From Eggerthellaceae bacterium (lineage in GTDB: Bacteria > Actinomycetota > Coriobacteriia > Coriobacteriales > Eggerthellaceae), in assembly GCA_003452695.1 (NCBI GenBank), contig DMNP01000170.1, positions 1-5,478 on the forward strand: a DNA stretch of 5,478 nt. Reading direction: 5' to 3'. This document shows, piece after piece, positions 1 to 5,298 of this stretch; the first letter of the stretch is position 1, and each line of letters begins with the position of its first letter. Under the pieces are notes generated by a model that was not told the DNA's origin, ran no database searches, and saw only the letters and a list, made by a program, of their open reading frames with translations. The position numbers were made by a program, and so were the translations under genes.

Positions 1-34
1 TTGATTACCAGTCAGGATGACACTGCGCCAAAAC
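1..34 (-). CRISPR. First repeat of a type II CRISPR array, cut by the window edge
   Basis: Read on the minus strand from 34 to 1, the sequence begins GTTTTGGCGCAGTG and ends CTGGTAATCAA at the window edge. A GTTTTG start, a partly palindromic end (GTTTT...CAA, expected to close as AAC) and a length of 34 visible bases fit a 36-base type II repeat missing its last two bases. It lies just downstream of csn2 and on the same strand, which is the standard position and orientation of a type II-A array. Only one copy is visible, so repetition itself is not shown; the call rests on form and position. Confidence 0.6.
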
Positions 35-87
35 CGATGGCGCATAATCCCCACTGCGAGAGGGACGGTCATACCTGATGGAAGTAT
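35..87 (-). promoter_or_regulatory. Putative CRISPR leader between csn2 and the first repeat
   Basis: These 53 bases separate the csn2 stop codon from the repeat-like sequence. In type II-A loci the leader sits here, carries the promoter for pre-crRNA, and its last bases next to the first repeat guide integration of new spacers. This stretch is short and not AT-rich. No earlier repeat copy lies one spacer length upstream, so the repeat at 1-34 is probably the leader-proximal one. I see no convincing promoter boxes. The call is from position only. Confidence 0.35.
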
Positions 88-774
88 TTACCATGACTCG
101 ATAAAGTCCTGGTCAATAACTAGTTTACGCTCACGCTTGTATGCTATTGCATCCTCGACGTTCTCCACTAGCAGCAAGCGCAATTCCGCGAAAAAAGCTT
201 GTTCGTAGAATTGTTCGAGCTCGTTTTTGGTTAGAAAAAGTTTCAGATTCACAAACGCGATCGCCTTATCAAGCGAGGCATCTTTGGCCAGCATGAGAAA
301 CTTTATTAATTTGTCAATGAGCGGCTCGTCTTCGTCGAGCTCAACACCGAACCCATAGGTCCGTAAGTATTTCTTCAGTTCCCAGTCTACTTCAAATGCA
401 TATTCGGAATCGAGCATAATCGCTACTTGCCGAAGGCGCGATTGCAAAAGCGCAAATGCATCCTCCACGCCTTGCCGGACATCCGCGTCCTCATGTGTCA
501 ACTCCGCCATGCGATTCGCCAAGCCGCCTGCCAAAGCGCGATCGTCCCACGGTAAATCCAAGGGAGTGTCTACAACCAAAAGGCAGTTCGATGCTTTCCA
601 CTCTTTCCCCGCCTCATCCCAAAACGTATGCGGCTCGATTGCGTCTGAGCCTCTCTGCGAAGCAAGCGATTGGCATATACGTGCGAAGAATGCCTTGTTG
701 TGCACCTCGAGCACCGTTACCGCCGCATCGTCGACAGGTATTGGCAACTGCAAGCCCGAAAAGCATATGTTCAT
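88..774 (-). CDS. csn2: CRISPR-associated protein Csn2 (type II-A)
   Basis: Csn2 is the type II-A signature adaptation protein: a ring-forming tetramer that encircles double-stranded DNA ends and works with Cas1, Cas2 and Cas9 in acquiring spacers. The 228 residues match the usual size of about 220. Recognisable family features are the start MNICFSGLQLPIPV (residues 1-14), CLLVVDTPLDLPW (64-76), and the C-terminal run DKLIKFLMLAKDASLDKAI (154-172) followed by FLTKNELEQFYEQ (180-192) and LRLLLVENV (198-206), which parallel streptococcal Csn2 in order and spacing. The protein looks full length with no internal stop. Its ATG overlaps the stop of the cas2 remnant as ATGA, so it was translationally coupled; no strong Shine-Dalgarno is seen, and with cas2 broken its own expression is doubtful. 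GC is low for the window (23 of 60 bases at 181-240), which suggests acquisition by transfer. Confidence 0.92.
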   Translation of the reverse strand: MNICFSGLQLPIPVDDAAVTVLEVHNKAFFARICQSLASQRGSDAIEPHTFWDEAGKEWKASNCLLVVDTPLDLPWDDRALAGGLANRMAELTHEDADVRQGVEDAFALLQSRLRQVAIMLDSEYAFEVDWELKKYLRTYGFGVELDEDEPLIDKLIKFLMLAKDASLDKAIAFVNLKLFLTKNELEQFYEQAFFAELRLLLVENVEDAIAYKRERKLVIDQDFIESW

Positions 775-1053
775 AAGACCAGGAATTCTTCCATCGTGTC
801 GACTTCGTCGTATGCCTCACGATTCCCCGTTATGAACACCATCGTCTCGAATTGACGCTCGGTCACTTTCAGCACTTGAACAAGCCCTTCGGGAGGACGA
901 TGCTTGCGCAATCGCGCAATCGCAGACCCGGCGTTTGCATCGTTGGTAACAAGTTTCGCATACGTCGATTGCAATTTGACCAGCGAGGCAGATTCACGCT
1001 CTTCGGCCGTTTGCTGCCGGTTGCTGAATCTCTGGCAACAAGATGATTGGTGG
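771..1053 (-). pseudogene. cas2: Truncated cas2 remnant (CRISPR integrase subunit)
   Basis: Cas2 is the dimeric scaffold of the Cas1-Cas2 spacer integrase. The C-terminal two thirds is clear: STYAKLVTNDANAG, AIARLRKHRPPEGLVQVLKV, TERQFETMVFITGNRE and the end EEFLVL follow the family order and reach the normal C-terminus, with the TGA overlapping the csn2 ATG. The N-terminus is not normal. The first strand with the conserved aspartate (as in FDMP of the streptococcal protein) is missing from this frame. TAEER is present, but about ten residues of the following helix seem deleted before STYAKL. A neighbouring frame at about 1015-1050 reads PIILLPEIQ, which could be the frameshifted first strand; this is tentative. 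The only start upstream in frame is a TTG inside the adjacent palindromic repeat, with no ribosome site. I infer a broken gene. A very divergent functional Cas2 starting in the repeat is the weaker alternative. Confidence 0.75.
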
Positions 1054-1126
1054 AAACCGCGCATTCCATGCAATCTGATGCATTTTCGTCTTCACGGTGC
1101 ATGAGATGTTGAGTTATGCGCGGTTT
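1054..1126. repeat. Palindromic hairpin unit 1
   Basis: The arm 1054-1082 (ending ATGCAATCTGATGCA) faces a diverged arm at 1098-1126 (TGCATGAGAT...TATGCGCGGTTT), giving an imperfect hairpin of 73 bases with a loop of about 15. About 21 of 29 arm positions pair. On the plus strand the right arm runs into TTTTTA, so it could act as an intrinsic terminator in that direction. It resembles repetitive extragenic palindromic units in size and layout. Confidence 0.6.
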
Positions 1127-1161
1127 TTAATGGGCCGGATTTCTATTTTCCCAGGTCACGA

Positions 1162-1181
1162 TTTTCAAGAGGCCTTGAAAA
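1162..1181. other. Small perfect hairpin between the palindromic units
   Basis: TTTTCAAG, the four bases AGGC and CTTGAAAA form an 8-bp perfect stem with a tetraloop. It lies between the two larger hairpin units and overlaps the first bases of unit 2. Its function is unknown; it may be part of the composite element or a weak terminator. Confidence 0.4.
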
Positions 1182-1251
1182 GTGCGCATTTCGTGCAATC
1201 TGATGCAGGGGCCGAGCAAAAATGCATCAGATTGCATGGAATGCGCGGTTT
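1179..1251. repeat. Palindromic hairpin unit 2
   Basis: This is a second 73-base unit whose start is exactly 125 bp from that of unit 1. The left arm (1179-1207, AAAGTGCGCATTTCGTGCAA onward) pairs with the right arm (1223-1251) at 25 of 29 positions across a loop of about 15 bases. Its left-arm core at 1184-1207 matches 1059-1082 of unit 1 at 22 of 24 positions. On the minus strand, the direction of the DUF1385 transcript, the hairpin is followed by a short CTTTTC, so weak terminator activity is possible. Confidence 0.6.
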
Positions 1252-1252
1252 A

Positions 1253-1397
1253 GCATCGGCAGCCCTGCAATGCGTGCGGTCGCGACGTCGTTGCAATGGC
1301 ATCCGGCGATGGCGTCTTCGCAATGGCCCTGTGCAATGCGTGCGGCAGCGGCGGCTTCACGATGCATCCGACAGCGGTGGCCCTGCAATGCGTTCGG
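1253..1397. repeat. Three degenerate direct repeats downstream of the DUF1385 gene
   Basis: A pattern of GCATC(C)G, a variable GC-rich stretch, then CCCTG(TG)CAATGCG(T)GCGG occurs three times, with CAATGCG near 1268-1274, 1334-1340 and 1386-1392. Extra GCAATGG copies lie at 1293 and 1320. Spacing is irregular. No credible gene is seen on either strand. The copies may be decayed relatives of the palindromic units beside them, which share GCATGGAATGCGCGG, but that link is an inference. Confidence 0.45.
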
Positions 1398-1419
1398 AGA
1401 AAAATCGCAGAGGGGTATT

Positions 1420-2979
1420 CTACGCCCTGGCCAGAGCTTCCTCGCGCTGCTCGCGGTCCAGGACCATTTGCATGGCGCGGATGGCGCACTCGATTTGGCC
1501 GTCGTCGGGTTCGCGGGTGGTCAGGCGCTGCATCTGCATGCCGGGCCACAGCACGACCTTCACGAGCGGGTTGTCCGGATGGCTCCCCGCCCATTTGACG
1601 GTTATCTCGTAGCTCACGCCCGCGATGACGGGCATGAGCACGATCCGCACGAGTATGACGAGCGCCAGCTTCAAGGGCCCGTCGGGAACGCCCCACGCAT
1701 CGATGAGCACGCCGATCGGCGTTATCGTGTACACAAATATCGCGATGATCATGACCATGATCAAAAACGCCGTGCCACAGCGAACGTGCAGGCGCGGGAA
1801 GCTGCGCGCGTTTTCCGGCGTGAGCGGCAACCCGTGCTCGAAGCAGTGGATGGTCTTGTGCTCGGCGCCGTGGTAGCCGAACATGCGCTTTATGTCGGAC
1901 ATGCGCCCGATAAGCCAGATGTAGAAAATGAACACGGCGATTCGCAGCACGCCGTCGACGATGTTCCAGAGCAGGGTGCGTTCGTCGTATTCGCCGACAA
2001 TCAGGTTTGTTATGAAAGCGGGTGCAACGATGAACAGCGCAACGCCGAGCACCAGGCCGAGCACCATGGAAAGCAGCATCTCCTTGTCGCCAAGCAGCGG
2101 CTTCTTCTCCTTGGCGGCAGCGGGCTGTGCAAGTTCGAAGGCATCCTGCGCTTCGCCATCGGGCGCATTGCCGCCAGGTGCATTGCTTCCGCGTGCATCG
2201 GCATCGAACACGTCGCCGCCGGCCGCGTAACGGTCGGTTGCACCTCTATCGGGCGCATCGCCGCCGCGTGCATCGCCATCGGCCGCATTTCCGTCGGCCG
2301 TTTCGTCTTCGAAGCGCACGGGAAGGCCCGTTTCGGCATCGACCACCTGCAGCGTGCGCTGCGCTGCCAGGGCGTCTATCATCTCGTCGGGATTGCCGAA
2401 ATCGCGGCTCCACGAGAAGTCGCGCGCAGGTTCAGCGACCACTCCCCCGCCGGCTGCGCGCTCGTCCGCAGCCACCGGCACGCCTCCGCGCTCGCCCGAA
2501 GCCGCCGGCATGGCTTCACTTGCATCTGCATGCGCGGTTTCGCCGGCATCGGCGGCCAACTGGCCGGCATCGGGCGCAGACAGCTGCCCGGACTCGCCAT
2601 GAACTTGCAGCCGCCTGGCATCTTCGCCCTCTTCGCCCTCTTCGCCTTCTTCGTCCTCTTCGACGAACGCATGCTCGGCAGCTATGGAAAGGGCCTTGTA
2701 GCCGAGCATCAGCGATTCCACGAACGCCCGGCAGCCGCGCACGAAGGGCCAGTACAGCCAGCCGTTCTTGTCCTTGCCGCTTGCCAGGTCGTGTTCCTCG
2801 GTGTATATGACGCCGTCGGGTTCGCGCACGGCAACCGACCAGTTGTACTTGCCGCGCATCATGATGCCCTCGAGCAGCGCCTGGCCGCCCACATGGGTTT
2901 TCAGTTCGCCATCCTCGGAAAACGCTCGCGAAAGATCGCTCTTCTTCTGTGTGTCTGACATATTCCGGTTCTTTCCCAT
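1420..2979 (-). CDS. DUF1385 (YqhQ-type) membrane protein with long acidic repeat insertion
   Basis: This belongs to the DUF1385 family of multi-pass membrane proteins, whose biochemical role is not established; databases describe them as putative metal-dependent enzymes. Conserved motifs are GGQALLEGIMMRG (residues 31-43), FGYHGAEHKTIHCFEHG (367-383) and LHVRCGTAFL (397-406); their histidines, glutamates and cysteine are candidate metal ligands. Four membrane segments are predicted at about 301-325, 336-358, 403-427 and 435-458. The usual family length is near 300 residues; here about 519. The surplus lies at about 107-295, starting with an acidic EEDEEGEEGEEGED run (107-120) and including ten tandem pentads (229-278). 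The ATG at 2979 is chosen because AGAGGAAA lies 11 bases upstream. An ATG at 2961 and a TTG at 3009 are in frame, but 3009 lacks a ribosome site. The gene ends in TAG with no clear terminator before the repeat region. In many Gram-positive relatives this gene neighbours prmC and prfA; here neither follows it. Confidence 0.88.
   Translation of the reverse strand: MGKNRNMSDTQKKSDLSRAFSEDGELKTHVGGQALLEGIMMRGKYNWSVAVREPDGVIYTEEHDLASGKDKNGWLYWPFVRGCRAFVESLMLGYKALSIAAEHAFVEEDEEGEEGEEGEDARRLQVHGESGQLSAPDAGQLAADAGETAHADASEAMPAASGERGGVPVAADERAAGGGVVAEPARDFSWSRDFGNPDEMIDALAAQRTLQVVDAETGLPVRFEDETADGNAADGDARGGDAPDRGATDRYAAGGDVFDADARGSNAPGGNAPDGEAQDAFELAQPAAAKEKKPLLGDKEMLLSMVLGLVLGVALFIVAPAFITNLIVGEYDERTLLWNIVDGVLRIAVFIFYIWLIGRMSDIKRMFGYHGAEHKTIHCFEHGLPLTPENARSFPRLHVRCGTAFLIMVMIIAIFVYTITPIGVLIDAWGVPDGPLKLALVILVRIVLMPVIAGVSYEITVKWAGSHPDNPLVKVVLWPGMQMQRLTTREPDDGQIECAIRAMQMVLDREQREEALARA
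2146..2295 (-). repeat. 15-bp minisatellite encoding ten pentads in the DUF1385 protein
   Basis: The encoded segment divides without gaps into DGNAA, DGDAR, GGDAP, DRGAT, DRYAA, GGDVF, DADAR, GSNAP, GGNAP and DGEAQ. The consensus is (D/G)G(D/N)A(P/A/R). This is not the classical pentapeptide-repeat fold, which needs a leucine or phenylalanine after A(D/N). It looks like a disordered, acidic, soluble linker. The codons differ between copies, so the array is old or diverged. Confidence 0.7.
2620..2661 (-). repeat. 9-bp repeats encoding a Glu-Glu-Gly acidic run
   Basis: On the plus strand CTTCGCCCT-like 9-mers recur in tandem; on the coding strand they give EEDEEGEEGEEGED right after the N-terminal conserved domain of the DUF1385 protein. 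Such runs change length easily by slippage in whole codons, and the acidic patch begins the protein's unusual insertion. Confidence 0.6.
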
Positions 2980-2987
2980 CGCGTATG

Positions 2988-2995
2988 TTTCCTCT
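2988..2995 (-). promoter_or_regulatory. Ribosome binding site deciding the DUF1385 start
   Basis: AGAGGAAA on the minus strand, with its GAGG core 11 bases before the ATG at 2979, is the best Shine-Dalgarno match near this gene. The ATG at 2961 has only GGGAAAG before it, and the TTG at 3009 has nothing comparable. Confidence 0.45.
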
Positions 2996-3034
2996 GCATT
3001 GTGCCGCAACGGGGAAAGCTTGGGAGCGCGCCTT

Positions 3035-3084
3035 CGCAGGTCTCATAAAAACGTTACCTGCGGTGAACCTCCGAAAACCTGCGG
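3035..3084. promoter_or_regulatory. Three CGCAGGT motifs phased at 21 bp upstream of the DUF1385 gene
   Basis: CGCAGGT occurs at 3035-3041, and its complement ACCTGCG at 3056-3062 and 3077-3083 (the last two extended to ACCTGCGG). Start-to-start distances are exactly 21 bp, two helical turns, so all three face the same side of the DNA. The first two also form a 7-bp inverted repeat around the locally AT-rich CTCATAAAAACGTT. The layout suggests a transcription factor operator, or an RNA hairpin in the 5' leader, for the DUF1385 gene. No unambiguous -35/-10 pair is seen in the 189-base gap. Confidence 0.35.
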
Positions 3085-3134
3085 AAAACGAGGGACGAGG
3101 CGTTCCACCTGGCTGCGCGTCCCAAATGGCGCAA

Positions 3135-3159
3135 CCAACCTGATCGCTCGCCCAGTTGG
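3135..3159 (-). terminator. Weak hairpin after the large membrane protein gene
   Basis: CCAACTG and CAGGTTGG pair with one bulged base around a 10-base loop, about 10 bases after the TGA at 3169-3171. There is no U-run, so intrinsic termination would be weak and read-through into the DUF1385 gene is possible. Confidence 0.22.
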
Positions 3160-3168
3160 CAGCTCGGA

Positions 3169-5085
3169 TCAGGCGCCCACGACGGCAAGCATCTCGGCGC
3201 GTTCCTCTTCGATGGCGGCAATGATTTCGGAGCGGTACTCTTCGCGGTTCTGAAGCTCGTCTATCTTCAACAGGCCGTAGTCCACGCCCAGGCCCGCCGC
3301 CACGCCGGCCGCGGCGCCTGCTATCGTGCCGAGGGGGCCGACGGCCGACCCGGCGGCAGCCCCGATGCCGGCGCCGATTCCCTTGCTGGCAAGGGCGCTG
3401 GTCACGCGGGCCACGATTTTCGAGAAGAAGGGCTTTGCCAACGCCCGGCGCACCAGGCGCTTGGCGACGATCCCCGCCGCGGCGCCCGCAGCGGCGCTGA
3501 CGCCGAAGCGCTCGGCAGCGCCCAACAGCTTGCGCGTGGGTTCGGACGGCAAGGTCAGCGCGGACAGGTCGGCCGCCTCGCGCGCGGTCATCAACCAGTC
3601 CGGCACCCCGGTTACCTCGTGCGATGCCAGGCCGCCCGCCAGGTCGGCCTGAATGGCCTCGGCCTGTGCGATAACGCGCTCCAATTCGGCTGAGAGCCGC
3701 GAATCGTCTATGCCCGCCTCTATCCTGCTTTCGAACTGGTCCTGCATATAGCCTTCGACCGTGCCGGTGATAAGCCGCCCCAGGCGCTCGTAGTCCGCAG
3801 GCAGGCTGTAGTACCAATCCAGATAGGCATCGACGTTGGCTATGCGCGCATCGTACGATTCGTTGACGAGCGGCACGAGCGTGGCGCGCGCATCTTCGAA
3901 GAGCGCCTGGGAACGCGCGTTGGCGGTATCGACAAGCTCCTGCACGGCCTGCTGCTCGTAGTACTTGCCGTCCAAGACGTACACCGCAATGCCCACTTGG
4001 TCGCGCGCGAAGGCCTCCGCCGCCGAGTATTCCTGCGTTGCCGCGGCAGATGCGGCTGTGGATTCGGCGACGAGAAAGGCGACCACCAGGCACAACGGCA
4101 AGACTGCCGCCACGGCCGCGAAACGCTTCACGATCGGACGCTCGCCACCCGCACCTGCCACGACGCCGGCAGCGCGCTCATCGGGACCGGCGATGGCGCC
4201 CTGCGCCCCGCCCGTACCGCTTGACGTCACGCCCGAAAGCTCGTCATCGGCGTTGGCGCCACCCGGCTCTCCCACCGCATCGAGCGGTTGGAACACGCAT
4301 TTCAGCTCGCGCACGCCAAGCGCGCTGAAGCCCAGCAGGTTCGCGACGCCGAAGAACGCCGAAGCGCCCAGCACGACCCGCCATGCGATGTAGAATCCCG
4401 CCGACGCCTCGGTGGCTTTCGAGACGCCGTACGCCGTGAACCCGTCGACGAGCTGCTTCAGAACGCCGATTTCGCCCAGCAACACGCTCGGAGAGCCCTC
4501 GAAGGGCTGCCTGGCGGAAAGAAAGGCCTCGGTTGCGCTGGAATAGACGACGGCCGGTTGGAGCGCCACGCCCACTGCGTACGCGGCGCACAACAGCGCG
4601 CCCAAGGCCAGGCTGGCGTACAGCACGGCGCGCGAGAGCCGATACGGCGCTTCGAATTCGCTGTTCAAGAATTTGCTAGCAAGCGCGAACAGCGCTGGGA
4701 AGAGCACTGACGCCGAAACGACCAGGGCCCACGCGGCCCCGTCCCACGCCGGCGCTTCGATCATAAGGCCCGCCGTGCACACGGCGGCAACGGCGAAGGC
4801 AGCCACCAAGCTGAAAGCCCGTCCCTCGTTCAGGCGCGCGAGCTTGCCGCCTTGCTTCAGCATGAGACGCCGATGGGATTTCTTCACGAGCGCATGATAG
4901 GCGATTCCCCAAGCCGACGCCCCCGCCAGGAGCGCCCACACGAGCGCGACGGCGAACGGGGGCAGCGCGTGCTCGGAGGCGGCGAACAACCCGAGCAAGC
5001 CCACCGCAACGGCCGCCTTCGCGTAATAGCCGCCCAGGCGCCGCGCGCACGAGGCCTTCAGCCAGCGTTCCGCCGGGATGCGCAT
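3169..5085 (-). CDS. Uncharacterised polytopic membrane protein with Gly/Ala-rich C-terminus
   Basis: I cannot name this protein's family. From the ATG at 5085 it has 638 residues. Hydrophobic segments at about 22-37, 43-63, 90-109, 117-138, 153-176, 231-256 and 322-343 suggest seven membrane passes. A disordered Gly/Ala/Asp linker (about 272-316) precedes the last one. Residues 350-520 form a charged helical domain with Tyr-rich stretches (LDGKYYEQQ, DAYLDWYYSLPADYERL). The end is hydrophobic with small residues (525-545; GIGAGIGAAAGSAVGPLGTI at 569-588) and closes with LKIDELQNREEYRSEI. Similar glycine-rich endings leading to a DEL-NREE motif occur in other bacterial hypothetical membrane proteins (from memory). 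The open frame extends to 5235, but residues before the ATG at 5085 are Arg-rich and unlike a protein start, and GGAAGGG sits 12 bases before that ATG. An ATG at 5130 is possible. No functional link to its neighbours can be shown. Confidence 0.82.
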   Translation of the reverse strand: MRIPAERWLKASCARRLGGYYAKAAVAVGLLGLFAASEHALPPFAVALVWALLAGASAWGIAYHALVKKSHRRLMLKQGGKLARLNEGRAFSLVAAFAVAAVCTAGLMIEAPAWDGAAWALVVSASVLFPALFALASKFLNSEFEAPYRLSRAVLYASLALGALLCAAYAVGVALQPAVVYSSATEAFLSARQPFEGSPSVLLGEIGVLKQLVDGFTAYGVSKATEASAGFYIAWRVVLGASAFFGVANLLGFSALGVRELKCVFQPLDAVGEPGGANADDELSGVTSSGTGGAQGAIAGPDERAAGVVAGAGGERPIVKRFAAVAAVLPLCLVVAFLVAESTAASAAATQEYSAAEAFARDQVGIAVYVLDGKYYEQQAVQELVDTANARSQALFEDARATLVPLVNESYDARIANVDAYLDWYYSLPADYERLGRLITGTVEGYMQDQFESRIEAGIDDSRLSAELERVIAQAEAIQADLAGGLASHEVTGVPDWLMTAREAADLSALTLPSEPTRKLLGAAERFGVSAAAGAAAGIVAKRLVRRALAKPFFSKIVARVTSALASKGIGAGIGAAAGSAVGPLGTIAGAAAGVAAGLGVDYGLLKIDELQNREEYRSEIIAAIEEERAEMLAVVGA

Positions 5086-5231
5086 GGTCCCGCACCGCCC
5101 TTCCGTTTGCAAAGATGCCCTTTCGCGCATCAATGTACCATCGCTTGCGCCGCGCGCGCAATCGGACAACGCCCTTTGCAACGGTGACGTAACCAGCCGG
5201 GTCGCCGCCCATGGACCGGCCCGCGGAACGC

Positions 5232-5274
5232 CCAACCAGACCCCGTGCGCACTTTGGCCGGGCAGGTCGGTTGG
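5232..5274 (-). terminator. Hairpin downstream of thyX
   Basis: CCAACC-A-GACC (5232-5242) pairs with GGTC-GGTTGG (5265-5274): ten base pairs with one bulged A and a 22-base loop. It lies 25 bases after the thyX stop. It has no U-run, so it may be a weak or factor-assisted terminator. It also argues against the membrane protein gene starting as far upstream as 5235. Confidence 0.3.
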
Positions 5275-5298
5275 ATGCCCTTCGGGGGCGTCGTGATG

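Larger units (their letters stand above)
1054..1251. repeat. 198-bp element bounded by a perfect 33-bp inverted repeat
   Basis: Bases 1054-1086 (beginning AAACCGCGCATTCCATGCAA) are the exact reverse complement of 1219-1251, with no mismatch over 33 bp and mismatches immediately outside on both sides. The 132 bases between contain two further diverged copies of the same arm, so the four copies alternate forward, reverse, forward, reverse. The element has no coding capacity. It could be a small non-autonomous transposable element (MITE-like) or a composite of palindromic extragenic repeats. No clear target-site duplication flanks it. It sits exactly where the cas2 reading frame is lost. Confidence 0.7.

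Noticed and set aside
456..776. Plus-strand frames opposite csn2 and overlapping minus frame 614-820
   Set aside because: They are shadows of csn2, which has clear family similarity along its whole length.
1054..1419. tracrRNA for the CRISPR system, or a second CRISPR array
   Set aside because: No stretch complementary to the 1-34 repeat was seen here, and the repeats are alternately inverted rather than direct with unique spacers.
1097..1612. 171-codon plus-strand open frame across the repeat region
   Set aside because: It crosses both palindromic units and the antisense 3' end of the DUF1385 gene, is Arg-rich and resembles no known protein.
2146..2295. Classical pentapeptide-repeat (A(D/N)LXX) protein domain
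   Set aside because: The pentads lack the central Leu/Phe and have the Asp/Asn before the Ala, so the beta-helix fold is not expected.
1222..2958. 578-codon open frame on the plus strand
   Set aside because: It is antisense to the DUF1385 gene, arises from high GC, has no recognisable domain, and its period-5 pattern is only the complement of the pentad-coding repeat.
2516..4093. 525-codon open frame on the minus strand
   Set aside because: It runs out of frame through parts of both the DUF1385 and the large membrane protein genes and is extremely Arg-rich, as expected of a GC-rich shadow frame.
5086..5235. Upstream in-frame extension of the large membrane protein to a start at 5235
   Set aside because: The added residues are Arg/Gly-rich with no signal-like character, the region overlaps a hairpin after thyX, and the best ribosome site belongs to the ATG at 5085.
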